This document shows positions 48,958 to 57,971 of a DNA stretch of 64,000 nucleotides, piece after piece. The first letter of the stretch is position 1. Each line of letters begins with the position of its first letter. This DNA comes from Streptomyces marincola (GTDB lineage Bacteria > Actinomycetota > Actinomycetes > Streptomycetales > Streptomycetaceae), in assembly GCF_020410765.1 (NCBI RefSeq), contig NZ_CP084541.1, positions 4,483,001-4,547,000 of the forward strand, read 5' to 3'. Position numbers and translations under genes: made by a program. The notes beneath the pieces are model-generated. The model saw only the letters and a list, made by a program, of their open reading frames with translations. It was not told the origin of the DNA and did not search any database.

Positions 48958-49811
48958 CTTTCGGGCCCGGCCGGTGCCGCGCCGGCTTGCCCGGCGGTCG
49001 CCGCCAGCCGGTCGAGCGCGGCCTGCTCGGGGCTGCCGGGCTCCGCGGTGTACGTCACGAACTGGCGGTGCGCTGGGCCCGGCAGGAGCAGCGACACGTA
49101 GTTCAACGTGAGCGGCCCCACCAGCGGGTGCCGGAACGACTTGCGGCCGATGCCGGGGCCCCGCACGTCGTGCCGCGCCCACAGCGCGCGGAACTCCGCG
49201 CTGCTCGCCATCAGTTCCTCCACCAGCCCTCGCGTGTCCGGGTCGTCGGGGTCCCGGCCGGTGGCGCCGCGGAGCTGGGCGATGCCGTACAGAGCCATCA
49301 ACTCCCAGTCCCCGTAGAGTTCGCGCGCCCGCGGATCGCGGAACGCGTACCAGACCAGGTTGCGGTGCCGCGGCGGCAGGGCGGCGAAGTCCGTGAACAG
49401 GGCCGCCGCCATCGGATTCCACGCCAGCACGTCGAGGCGGCCGTTGAGCACGTAGGCGGGTACCGGGCCGATGGCCGCGAGCAGCGTCCGCACCGCGGGG
49501 TCCACGCGGGGCTCGGCCCGGCGGCGCGCGGGCGCGTGCGCCGCGCGCGCCAGCAGGTACATGTGGTCGCGCTCGTCGTCGTCCAGGCGCAGGGCCCGGG
49601 CCAGGCCGTCCAGCACGGACGGCGAGGGGTGCCCGCCGCGCCCCTGCTCGATCCGCATGTAGTAGTCGGGGCTGATGCCGGCCAGCTGCGCGACCTCCGC
49701 GCGCCGCAGCCCGGGCGAACGCCGCCGCCCGCCGCCGGGCAGCCCGACATCACCCGGCAGCAGCCGGTCGCGGCGGGAGCGCAGGAACACCGCCAGGTCA
49801 CGCGTTGCCAT
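48954..49811 (-). CDS. XRE-family regulator with MmyB-like ligand domain
   Basis: A 285-residue regulator. The N-terminal HTH (about 5-75: LAVFLRSRRDRLLPGDVGLP to GLRRAEVAQLAGISPDYYMRIEQGRGGHPSPSVLDGLARALRL) is followed by the MmyB-like domain (YVLNGRLDVLAWNPMAAALF, NLVWYAFRDPRARELYGDWE, LWARHDVR, FRHPLVGPLTLNYVSLLLPG). ATG 49811 has CAGACT (49818-49823) 6 nt upstream. It is divergent from an aldo/keto reductase gene; pairs of this kind are typical, with the regulator controlling the reductase. Confidence 0.9.
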   Translation of the reverse strand: MATRDLAVFLRSRRDRLLPGDVGLPGGGRRRSPGLRRAEVAQLAGISPDYYMRIEQGRGGHPSPSVLDGLARALRLDDDERDHMYLLARAAHAPARRRAEPRVDPAVRTLLAAIGPVPAYVLNGRLDVLAWNPMAAALFTDFAALPPRHRNLVWYAFRDPRARELYGDWELMALYGIAQLRGATGRDPDDPDTRGLVEELMASSAEFRALWARHDVRGPGIGRKSFRHPLVGPLTLNYVSLLLPGPAHRQFVTYTAEPGSPEQAALDRLAATAGQAGAAPAGPES

Positions 49812-49989
49812 GTCCCGAGTCTGCCCCGCCGCGCGGGCGCCGCGCCCCGGTGAGCCTGGCCCTGGGAGGGCTAGTAAAAACCGGGTACTGGCCGCTGCCC
49901 CCGCGGGCCCCGATGATCCCCTCTGGGCGGGCAGGACCGCGCCCGGGCCGCGGCGGCCCGGGGCGGCGTCCCGCGGGAGGAGGCACGAC

Positions 49990-50982
<993 letters not shown>

Positions 50983-51033
50983 GGCACCGCAGAATGGAGG
51001 GCGCCGGCCGCCGGGCGACGGGAGGAACGGGTC

Positions 51034-51705
51034 GTGCTGCACGTCTTCGACATGGACGGCACGCTGCTGCACGGCACCACGGCCGGCCTCGAGATCGCCC
51101 GCCGGAGCGGCACCCTCGCCGAGCTTGTCGCGCTCGAAGGGCGGTTCGCGGCCGGTGAGCTGGACACGCGCGGCTTCGCCGCCGCCATCCACGCCCTGTG
51201 GACCGGTCTCACCCCCGCCGTCGTCGCCGCCGCGTTCGCCGGGGCGCCGTGGCTGTCCGGCATCCCCGAGGTGTGCGCGGACATCCGCCGCCGCGGCGAG
51301 CGTTCCGTGGTGATCACCATGTCGCCCGACTTCTTCGCCCGGCTGCTGCTGCCCCTGGGCTTCGACGAGGTGGTCGCCTCGCGGTTCCCCGAGCCGCCGT
51401 TCGCCGCGCCGCTCGACCCGGCGCACATCCTGACCCCTCGGGACAAGGTGCGCGTCGTCGGGGAACTGCGCGCCCGCCACGGCCTGTCCGCGGAGCAGTG
51501 CGTGGCCTACGGCGACTCCCGGTCCGACGCGCCGCTGTTCAGGAGCCTGCGCCACACCGTGGCCGTCAACGCCGACGAACACCTCGCCGGACTCGCCGCC
51601 CTGAGCTACCGCGGACCGAGCCTCACCGAGGCGTACGCCGTGGCGCGCACGCTCCTGCCGGGGCGCGACGCGCCCGCGGCGGGCGCCCCGCGTGCGCATC
51701 CGTGA
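51034..51705 (+). CDS. HAD-superfamily (IB) phosphatase
   Basis: A 223-residue haloacid-dehalogenase-type hydrolase. Motif I FDMDGTLL (nucleophile Asp), motif II VITMSP, a Lys in DKVRVV, and motif III YGDSRSDAPLF. It resembles phosphoserine phosphatase-like SerB relatives; the substrate is not assignable. GTG 51034 follows GGGAGGA. Follows the aldo/keto reductase after 51 bp and has a hairpin terminator behind it. Confidence 0.9.
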   Translation: MLHVFDMDGTLLHGTTAGLEIARRSGTLAELVALEGRFAAGELDTRGFAAAIHALWTGLTPAVVAAAFAGAPWLSGIPEVCADIRRRGERSVVITMSPDFFARLLLPLGFDEVVASRFPEPPFAAPLDPAHILTPRDKVRVVGELRARHGLSAEQCVAYGDSRSDAPLFRSLRHTVAVNADEHLAGLAALSYRGPSLTEAYAVARTLLPGRDAPAAGAPRAHP

Positions 51706-51723
51706 GCCGCGTTCAGCGACGGT

Positions 51724-51758
51724 GCGCGTGAGGCTGCCCCCACACAACCCTCACGCGC
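51724..51758 (+). terminator. Terminator after the HAD gene
   Basis: GCGCGTGAGG (51724-51733) and CCTCACGCGC (51749-51758), perfect 10-bp stem, 15-nt loop. Confidence 0.75.
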
Positions 51759-51920
51759 CGTTCCCCCGCACCTCGCTCGCCGTACAAGAATGGGTGCGGA
51801 CCGTGTTGTTGTTCCCCGAATGGTGGTGAGACGTAGGGTGAGGCTCCACCGCGACGTCATTCCCCGCCAGGATCGTGGCGGCCCGTCAGTACCACCGTGC
51901 ACAGACGGGCAGGTTCTCCG

Positions 51921-53531
51921 ATGGATCTCACCAGACGCCGCCTCCTCGGCGGCGCCGGCGCCGGGACGGCGGCGCTCGGCCTCTTCGCCGCCGGTTTCAG
52001 CAACGGTTCCGCCTGGGCCAGCCCTCGTTTCCCCGACGACCCCTTCCGCCTCGGCGTGGCCTCGGGCGACCCGCACCCCGACGGCGTCGTCCTGTGGACG
52101 CGCCTGGCTCCCGACCCGCTCGCCGTCGACGGCAGGGGAGGCATGCCAGAGCGGCGCGTCCCCGTGCAGTGGCAGGTGGCCCGCGACGAGCGTTTCCGGC
52201 ACGTCGTCCGCCGGGGCACCAGCCACGCCGTGCCCGAGCTCGGCCACTCCGTCCACGTCGAGGTCCAGGGTCTGGCTCCCGGCCGCGTCTACTACTACCG
52301 GTTCCGCGTCGCGGGCGAGTTCAGCCCCACCGGCCGCACCCGCACCGCGCCCTCCCCTCGCGGCGACGGGCGCGGCGCGCAGGTGTCGTTCGCGTTCGCC
52401 TCCTGCCAGTGCTGGTACGAGGGCTTCTACACGGCCTACCGGCACATGGCCGACGAGGACCTCGACTTCGTCGTGCACCTCGGCGACTACCAGTACGAGT
52501 ACGGTGTCGGCGCGACCGCGGGTGTGCGCGGCATGGAACTGGACGCCTCGTTCCTGCGCGAGACCCTCACCCTGCCCGAGTACCGCAACCGGCTCGCCCT
52601 CACCAAGCTCGACGCCGACCTCCAGGCCGCCCACCAGGCCTTCCCCTGGGTCCTCACGTGGGACGACCACGAGGTCGAGAACAACTGGGCGGGCGACATC
52701 GCGGCCGTCGACAGCGACGGCTTCCCCGACGCGGACCCGGCCAGCTTCAGGGCCCGCAAGGCCGCCGCCTTCCAGGCGTACTACGAGCACCTGCCGCTGC
52801 GCCTGCCGCAGCGGCCCGAGGGCCCGAGGGCGCGCATGTACCGGCGGCTGCCGTTCGGCCGCGTGCTCGACCTGCACGTGCTCGACTCCCGCTCCTACCG
52901 CGACGACCAGGCGTGCGGCGACGGCACCAAGCCGGGCTGCGACACCGAACGCCGCGACCCCGCGCGCACGATGCTCGGTGCCGAGCAGGAGCGGTGGCTG
53001 CTCGACGGCGCCGCGCGGTCCGGCGCCACGTGGAACGTGCTCGCCAACCAGACCCTCATCGCCCAGGTCGACCAGGATCCCGACCCCGACATCCTCTCCT
53101 CCGGACTCGACATGTGGGACGGCTACACCGCTGCCCGCGACCGGTTGCTGACCGGCCTGCACCGGCGCGGCGCCGCGAACCCTGTCGTTCTGACCGGTGA
53201 CATCCACCGCAGCGTCGTCGCCGACCTCAAGCTCGACTTCGACGACGAGCGGTCGCCTGTCGTCGCGACCGAGTTCGCCGGCACCTCGATCAGCTCGGGC
53301 CGGGACGGCGCCGCCATGGACCAGGTCGGCCGCAACTGGCTCACGGAGGGCGTCAACCCGCACTTGAAGTGGCACAACGCGCAGCGCGGCTACACCGTTC
53401 TGCGCGCGACCCGGCGCGAACTGCGCGCGGACTACCGGATCGTGCCGTACGTCACCACCCCCGGCGCACCCGTCGAGACGGCCGCCCGCTTCATCGTCGA
53501 ACCCGGGCGCCCCGGCGCGCAGTTCGCCTGA
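51921..53531 (+). CDS. phoD: Alkaline phosphatase PhoD family, Tat-exported
   Basis: A 536-residue phosphodiesterase/alkaline phosphatase. The twin-arginine signal (TRRRLLGGAGAGTAALGLFAAG) ends near AWASPRF. The metal sites appear in FAFASCQCW, VVHLGDYQYEY, WDDHEVENNW and VLTGDIHRSVV, all typical of PhoD. It would be folded with Ca2+/Fe3+ in the cytoplasm and exported by Tat to release phosphate from organic esters. ATG 51921 has no strong Shine-Dalgarno; GTG 51897 is upstream. No convincing PHO box is visible in the upstream spacer. Confidence 0.93.
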   Translation: MDLTRRRLLGGAGAGTAALGLFAAGFSNGSAWASPRFPDDPFRLGVASGDPHPDGVVLWTRLAPDPLAVDGRGGMPERRVPVQWQVARDERFRHVVRRGTSHAVPELGHSVHVEVQGLAPGRVYYYRFRVAGEFSPTGRTRTAPSPRGDGRGAQVSFAFASCQCWYEGFYTAYRHMADEDLDFVVHLGDYQYEYGVGATAGVRGMELDASFLRETLTLPEYRNRLALTKLDADLQAAHQAFPWVLTWDDHEVENNWAGDIAAVDSDGFPDADPASFRARKAAAFQAYYEHLPLRLPQRPEGPRARMYRRLPFGRVLDLHVLDSRSYRDDQACGDGTKPGCDTERRDPARTMLGAEQERWLLDGAARSGATWNVLANQTLIAQVDQDPDPDILSSGLDMWDGYTAARDRLLTGLHRRGAANPVVLTGDIHRSVVADLKLDFDDERSPVVATEFAGTSISSGRDGAAMDQVGRNWLTEGVNPHLKWHNAQRGYTVLRATRRELRADYRIVPYVTTPGAPVETAARFIVEPGRPGAQFA

Positions 53532-53545
53532 CCTCCGCGCCACCA

Positions 53546-53588
53546 CCCGCGGGGTGCGCGGACCGCGCGCCCCCCGCCGCCCCGCGGG
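53546..53588 (+). terminator. Terminator after phoD
   Basis: CCCGCGGGG (53546-53554) and CCCCGCGGG (53580-53588) pair, with a second GCGCGG/CCGCGC stem inside the loop. Confidence 0.65.
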
Positions 53589-53632
53589 CACGTGGATGGA
53601 TCACGGCCGGACGTTGCCCGTACGGTGGGATC

Positions 53633-54565
53633 GTGACCCTAGTGACGGCCGGCAGGCCACGCCTCGGCGTAATGTTCGATCGGGACCAACCTCCGGAAGA
53701 CCTCGCGCACTTCGCCGCCGCGGTGGAGGAGCAGGGCGCCGACGACCTGTGGGTCGTCGAGGACCTGTCCTGGGGCGGCTCGATCGCCTCGGCGGCGCTC
53801 GCGCTCGCCGCGACCTCGCGCCTGCGCGTGGGCATCGGCATCGCGCCCGCGCCGTTGCGCAACCCCGCGCTGCTCGCCATGGAACTGGCCACGCTGGCCC
53901 GCGTGTTCCCCGGCCGCCTGGTGGCCGGGATCGGCCACGGCGTGCCCGAGTGGATGGCCAGGGTCGGCGCCGCGCCCGCGAGTCCGCTCACCCTGCTTGA
54001 GGAGACGGTGACCACCGTGCGCACCCTCCTCGCCGGTGAGGAGGCCGAGGTGGACGGGCGGGCCGTCCAGGTGCGGGGCGTGCGTCTTGTCCACCCGCCG
54101 GCCGAGCCGCCGCCCGTGGTGACCGGGGTGGTGCGCCCGCGCTCCCTGCGGCTGTCGGGCCGGGTGGCCGACGGCACCATCCTCGCCGAGGGGCAGGGCC
54201 CCCGGCACATCGCCGCGGCGCTGCCCCACCTCACGGGCGGCAGGGAGGCGGCGGCGGTCAGCGGCCCGCACGAGCTGATCGTGTTCACGCACCTGAACGT
54301 GCCGGCCGACCCGGAGCTGACCGGGCCCGTTCTGGCCGAGCAGGCGGGCTGGCTCGGCATCCCGGCCGATGAGGCGTTCCTCGCGGCGGGTGATCCCGAC
54401 ACGGCCGCGGCGCGCATTCACGAGTTGTGGCACGCGGGGGCGTCCACCGTCGTCCTGCGGCCGGTCGGCCCCGACCCGCTCGGCCAGACGGCCGCCGCGC
54501 TGGCCGCTGCCGCCCGGCTGCCCGGCGGCGTCTGGACCGGTGGGCAGGAGGCGCCGGCCCCGTGA
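53633..54565 (+). CDS. LLM-class (F420-type) flavin-dependent oxidoreductase
   Basis: A 310-residue luciferase-like monooxygenase/reductase. Family motifs: GVMFDRDQPPEDLAHFAAAVEEQGADDLWVVED, ASAALALAATSRLRVGIGIAPAPLRNPALLAMELATL, FPGRLVAGIGHGVPEWM, and the C-terminal FTHLNVPADPE. In actinomycetes most of these use F420 or FMN; the substrate is unknown. I place the start at GTG 53633 because TACGGT (53621-53626) lies 6 nt upstream (leaderless); the open frame upstream is a shadow. Followed by direct repeats and a hairpin terminator. Confidence 0.9.
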   Translation: MTLVTAGRPRLGVMFDRDQPPEDLAHFAAAVEEQGADDLWVVEDLSWGGSIASAALALAATSRLRVGIGIAPAPLRNPALLAMELATLARVFPGRLVAGIGHGVPEWMARVGAAPASPLTLLEETVTTVRTLLAGEEAEVDGRAVQVRGVRLVHPPAEPPPVVTGVVRPRSLRLSGRVADGTILAEGQGPRHIAAALPHLTGGREAAAVSGPHELIVFTHLNVPADPELTGPVLAEQAGWLGIPADEAFLAAGDPDTAAARIHELWHAGASTVVLRPVGPDPLGQTAAALAAAARLPGGVWTGGQEAPAP

Positions 54566-54637
54566 CGGCGTGACCGTTCCGGCGCGGTGGCGGCGCGACC
54601 GCTTCGGCCCCGTGACGGCGCGACCGTTCCGGCGCGG
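54555..54637. repeat. Two 33-bp direct repeats spanning a stop codon
   Basis: 54555-54587 and 54605-54637 are the same 33-bp sequence with one C/T difference, period 50 bp. The first copy contains the TGA of the LLM oxidoreductase gene. Confidence 0.8.
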
Positions 54638-54665
54638 GGCACGCCGGCCCGTTCCGCCGTCGCGC

Positions 54666-54710
54666 GCGGGGCGTGAACGCGCCTGGCCGCGCCGCCCGTT
54701 CACGCCCCGC
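54666..54710 (+). terminator. Terminator after the LLM oxidoreductase
   Basis: Perfect 14-bp inverted repeat GCGGGGCGTGAACG (54666-54679) with CGTTCACGCCCCGC (54697-54710), 17-nt loop. Confidence 0.8.
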
Positions 54711-54816
54711 AGGCGCCGGCCCACCGCCGTCCGGCCCCCGTGGCCGGGCGGCGGTTTCGCGCCGGGCGGAACGCCGCGCGGTGCCCGTTCCGCCCGGCTG
54801 CTCCTAACCTGGGCGG

Positions 54817-55323
54817 GTGAGCAGCCACCACGCGCCGAACGAAACCCGCGTCGTCGTCCCGCTGCGTCCGGCCGCCCGCCGGGCGCGGCGCACCCCACCG
54901 GAGGACCGTGCCGCCCAGCCCTCCGCCCCCGGCCCGGCCGGGCGCCCGGAGCGCGAGTGGCCCAGGGAGCCTTTGTTCCGGCACGCCGTGGGCGGCGTGC
55001 TGCGCCGCAGGCGCCTGGCGCAGCGGCGCACGCTCAAAGACGTGGCCGACGCCGCGCGCATCTCCATGCCCTATCTCTCGGAGCTGGAGCGCGGGCGCAA
55101 GGAGGCGTCCTCCGAGGTCCTGGCCGCCGCGGCGCGCGCCCTCGGCCTCGGCCTGGCCGACCTCCTCGCCCTGGTGCACGACGAGGTGGCGGGCCAGGCG
55201 GCCGGCCTCCGCGCCGCGGACGACGGCCGGGCCACCTCCGTGACCGGCCGGCCCCGCGCCGGGCGCCCGGCCGGGACGCACCGCGCGGCCCCGCCCGACG
55301 CGCTGCTCCTGGCAGCCGCCTGA
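54817..55323 (+). CDS. popR: PopR-like XRE regulator of clpP3-clpP4
   Basis: A 168-residue protein. An HTH of the XRE type lies in the middle (GGVLRRRRLAQRRTLKDVADAARISMPYLSELERGRKEASSEVLAAAARALGL), followed by an Ala/Arg/Pro-rich tail that ends LLLAAA. PopR of S. lividans activates clpP3clpP4 and is degraded by ClpP1P2 through C-terminal alanines; the AAA end and the clpP3-clpP4 genes next door fit that model. GTG 54817 lies 6 nt after TAACCT (54805-54810), a leaderless arrangement. The N-terminal ~50 residues are low complexity. Confidence 0.83.
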   Translation: MSSHHAPNETRVVVPLRPAARRARRTPPEDRAAQPSAPGPAGRPEREWPREPLFRHAVGGVLRRRRLAQRRTLKDVADAARISMPYLSELERGRKEASSEVLAAAARALGLGLADLLALVHDEVAGQAAGLRAADDGRATSVTGRPRAGRPAGTHRAAPPDALLLAAA

Positions 55324-55654
55324 CCCGGAACCGTTTGACTCGGTACCGTCTGGCCCGGCGCCGCCCGGCGGGCCGCCTGACTCGGTCCGCCTGGCCCGGC
55401 GCCGCCTGGCCCGGCACGGCGCCGTCTGGCCCGGCGCAGCCCGGCCGCGCCTGACCCGGCGGGCCGCCCGGCACCGCCCGACCGGCGGGCCGCCCGGCCC
55501 CGCCTGACCGGCCCCGCCCATCTGGCCCGGCGCAGCCCGGCCCGGCATCGCCTGGCCCGGCACGGCGCCGTCTGGCCCGGCGCAGCCCGGCATCGCCTGG
55601 CCCGGTGGGCCGGCCGGCGCCGCCCGACCGGCGGGCCGCCCGGCCCCGCGCGGG
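55324..55654. repeat. GC-rich gap with a ~146-bp imperfect tandem duplication
   Basis: The convergent spacer between popR and clpP4 has no gene. A 42-bp block at 55403-55444 recurs exactly at 55549-55590, and a second shared block begins at 55475 and again at 55621, both with an offset of 146 bp. Simple CGGCCCGG-type motifs fill the rest. Confidence 0.8.
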
Positions 55655-56263
55655 TCAGGCGAGGCCCGCCGGCAGCCGCCGGCTCAGCACCTCGTCGGCG
55701 AGGCCGTAGGCCACGGCCTCGTGCGCGGTGAACACCTTGTCCCGGTCCATGTCCGCGCGCAGCGCCGCGACGTCGTGGTGCGTGTGCCGGGACAGCACCT
55801 CCTCCACCTGCCCGCGGATGCGCACCATCTCCCGTGCCTGGACGGCCAGATCGGAGACCGTGCCCTGCTGCCCGCCGCTCGCGGGCTGGCCGAGGAGGAC
55901 CCGCGCGTGTTCCAGGACGACCCGCCGCCCCGGCTCGCCGCCCGCCAGCAGCACCGCCGCGGCCCGGGCCGCCTGGCCGACGCAGTAGGTGGAGATGGGG
56001 GCGCGGACGAACGTCATCGTGTCGTAGATGGCCATGAGCGAGGTGAACGAGCCGCCGGGCGAGTTGATGTAGAGGGAGATCTCGCGGTCGGGGGCGGCCG
56101 ACTCCAGGTGCAGCAGCTGGGCGATGACCACGCCCGCGACACCGTCGTCGATCTCCGTGCCGAGGAAGATGACGCGCTCCGAGAGGAGCCTGCTGTAGAT
56201 GTCGTAGGCGCGTTCGCCGTGCGGGGTGCGTTCGATGACGGTCGGGATCGTGTACTGGCCCAT
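55655..56263 (-). CDS. clpP4: ClpP4-like subunit lacking catalytic Ser and His
   Basis: A 202-residue ClpP-fold protein. The fold motifs are intact: VIFLGTEIDDGVAG, SLYINSPGGSFTSLMAIYDTM, and the C-terminal DMDRDKVFTAHEAVAYGLADEV with the usual catalytic Asp. The serine site, normally GQAAS, reads GQAAR (Arg100), and the His site, normally HQP, reads LGQP (Gly125). Two of three triad residues are therefore missing and it should be proteolytically inactive. It begins 1 nt after the clpP3 stop, so it is co-expressed with an active partner. Likely acts as a structural ring subunit. Confidence 0.9.
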   Translation of the reverse strand: MGQYTIPTVIERTPHGERAYDIYSRLLSERVIFLGTEIDDGVAGVVIAQLLHLESAAPDREISLYINSPGGSFTSLMAIYDTMTFVRAPISTYCVGQAARAAAVLLAGGEPGRRVVLEHARVLLGQPASGGQQGTVSDLAVQAREMVRIRGQVEEVLSRHTHHDVAALRADMDRDKVFTAHEAVAYGLADEVLSRRLPAGLA

Positions 56264-56264
56264 G

Positions 56265-56918
56265 TCAGAACCCCGCCTTCCGCTGCCCCGCGTCCGGCCT
56301 GATGTCGGCGAGCGACTCGACGACGCGGTCGACCATGCCGTACTCCCTGGCCTGCTCCGCCGTGAACCACCGGTCGCGGTCGCCGTCCCGGGAGATGGTC
56401 TCCTGGGTCTGGCCGGTGTGCTCGGCGGTGATGCGTTCGATCGTGAGCTTGGTGAACTCCAGGTTCTCCGCCTGGATCGCGATGTCGGCCGTGGCTCCCC
56501 CGATGCCGGCGGACGGCTGGTGCATCATGATCCGCGTGTTGGGCAGCGCGTACCGCTTGCCGCGCGTGCCCACGGTGAGCAGGAACTGGCCCATGCTGGC
56601 GGCGAATCCCATGGCCAGCGTCGCGACATCGTTGGGGATCAGGCGCATCGTGTCGTGGATCGCGAGCCCGGCCGCCACCGAGCCCCCCGGGCTGTTGATG
56701 CACAGGATGATGTCGGCGCGCGGGTTCTCGGCGGAGAGCAGCAGCAGCTGGGCGCACACGCGGTTGGCGGAGACCTCGTCGACCTGCGTGCCCAGGAACA
56801 CGATGCGCTGCGTCAGCAGTTGGGCGGCGAGGTGGTCGTCGAAGCGCGTCGCGGGTGTGTCGCCCTCGGCCGCCCGGGGCGCGGCGGCCGGATCGAGCCC
56901 GGTGAGAAGTGCTGGCAT
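56265..56918 (-). CDS. clpP3: ClpP3-like active proteolytic subunit
   Basis: A 217-residue ClpP serine protease subunit. Catalytic Ser108 (GFAASMGQ) and His133 (MMHQPS) are present, with the Asp in GDRDRWFTAEQAREYG. Forms barrel-shaped tetradecamers with an AAA+ partner for degrading proteins. AGGAGGACCG precedes ATG 56918. First gene of the clpP3-clpP4 pair, with a PopR-like box about 80 bp upstream. In S. lividans this second pair is expressed only when clpP1P2 fails. Confidence 0.94.
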   Translation of the reverse strand: MPALLTGLDPAAAPRAAEGDTPATRFDDHLAAQLLTQRIVFLGTQVDEVSANRVCAQLLLLSAENPRADIILCINSPGGSVAAGLAIHDTMRLIPNDVATLAMGFAASMGQFLLTVGTRGKRYALPNTRIMMHQPSAGIGGATADIAIQAENLEFTKLTIERITAEHTGQTQETISRDGDRDRWFTAEQAREYGMVDRVVESLADIRPDAGQRKAGF

Positions 56919-56995
56919 CGGTCCTCCTGTCGGGTGCGCGGCCGGTGCGCCGCGTTCCCCCACTGTGCGGCCGGCCCCCGGCGCGGCGGGCGCGG

Positions 56996-57012
56996 TTCGG
57001 CCCGCGGCAGAT
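56996..57012. promoter_or_regulatory. PopR-like binding site upstream of clpP3
   Basis: TTCGGCC-CGC-GGCAGAT, a near palindrome. It matches 12 of 14 positions of TTCTGCC-n3-GGCAGAA, the PopR motif as I recall it. It ends 78 bp upstream of the clpP3 start. Confidence 0.6.
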
Positions 57013-57035
57013 TCGCCGAGGGCCGAGCCGCCCTC

Positions 57036-57971
57036 CTACCGGCCGCCCGCCGCGGGCGCGAGGCGGGTCCGCACCGCGGTGCCGGCGCACGCGATCACGG
57101 CGAGGCCGCCGACGGCGGTTTGCCAGGAGAGGGGTTCGCGCAGGAGGAGCGCGGCCCAGCAGATGCTCAGCACGGGCTGGACCAGCTGTATCTGGCTGAC
57201 CCGCGCCATCGGGCCGATGGCAAGCCCCCGGTACCAGGCGAAGAACCCGAGGTACATGCTCACCACGGCGAGGTAGGCGAACGCGGCCCACTCGGCCGCC
57301 GTCGCGGCCGGGGGATGGCGCGCCACCGCCGCGGCGGTGAGGGCGATCGTCAGCGGCGCGGAGAGGACGAGCGCCCACGAAATGGTCTGCCAGGCGCCGA
57401 GTTCGCGCGCGAGGAGCCCGCCTTCCGCGTAGCCGGCCCCGGCCGCGAGAACGGCGCCGAGCAGCAGTAGGTCGGCCCCGTGCACGCCGCCGCCGCTGCC
57501 CTGGGACAGGGCGAACGCGACGGCGGCGACCGCCCCGGCGGCGGCCGTCGCCCAGAACGACCGCGGGGGCCGTTCCCGCCCGCGCAGGACCGCGAGGACG
57601 GCGGTCGCGGCCGGCAGGAGCGCGATCACCACGGCGCCGTGGCCGGCCGACGCGGTGGTCAGCGCGTAGGAGGTGAGCAGCGGGAAGCCGATGACGACGC
57701 CCCCGGCGACGAGCGCGAGGCGGGCCCACTGGGCGCCCCTGGGCAGGCGCTGCCTCGTGATGGCCAGGGCCGCGGCGGCGAGCAGCGCGGCGACCACCGC
57801 GCGGCCCGCGCCGGTGAACAGCGGGGACAGGCCGCCGTCGGCGGTGGCCGCGCGGGTGAACGGGACGGTGAAGGAGAACGCGGCGACCCCGAGCAGCCCC
57901 CAGAGCAGACCGGCCCGGGACGGGGATAGCGCAGAAGCCTTGGCGTGAGTAGCGCTACTCTGTACTGTCAT
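57036..57971 (-). CDS. EamA/DMT-family transporter
   Basis: A 311-residue protein with ten predicted membrane spans in two EamA repeats (SRAGLLWGLLGVAAFSFTVPFTRA... and LLLLGAVLAAGAGYAEGGLLARELGAWQTISWALVLSAPLTIAL). Members export amino acids or related metabolites. ATG 57971 shares the CATG tetramer with the divergent MocR gene; no other start codon fits. TACCGT lies 5 nt upstream on the - strand, inside the first codons of the regulator. Probably controlled by that regulator. Confidence 0.88.
   Translation of the reverse strand: MTVQSSATHAKASALSPSRAGLLWGLLGVAAFSFTVPFTRAATADGGLSPLFTGAGRAVVAALLAAAALAITRQRLPRGAQWARLALVAGGVVIGFPLLTSYALTTASAGHGAVVIALLPAATAVLAVLRGRERPPRSFWATAAAGAVAAVAFALSQGSGGGVHGADLLLLGAVLAAGAGYAEGGLLARELGAWQTISWALVLSAPLTIALTAAAVARHPPAATAAEWAAFAYLAVVSMYLGFFAWYRGLAIGPMARVSQIQLVQPVLSICWAALLLREPLSWQTAVGGLAVIACAGTAVRTRLAPAAGGR
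57947..57960. promoter_or_regulatory. 14-bp palindrome in the MocR/EamA start region
   Basis: GAGTAGCGCTACTC, a perfect palindrome, 9 bp upstream of the MocR start. It overlaps the MocR -10 box TACTCT (57956-57961) and lies within codons of the EamA gene. Confidence 0.75.

Noticed and set aside
51760..51920. PHO box upstream of phoD
   Set aside because: I looked for GTTCACC-type direct repeats expected for PhoP; only scattered GTT and GGTGAG pieces without the right spacing are present.
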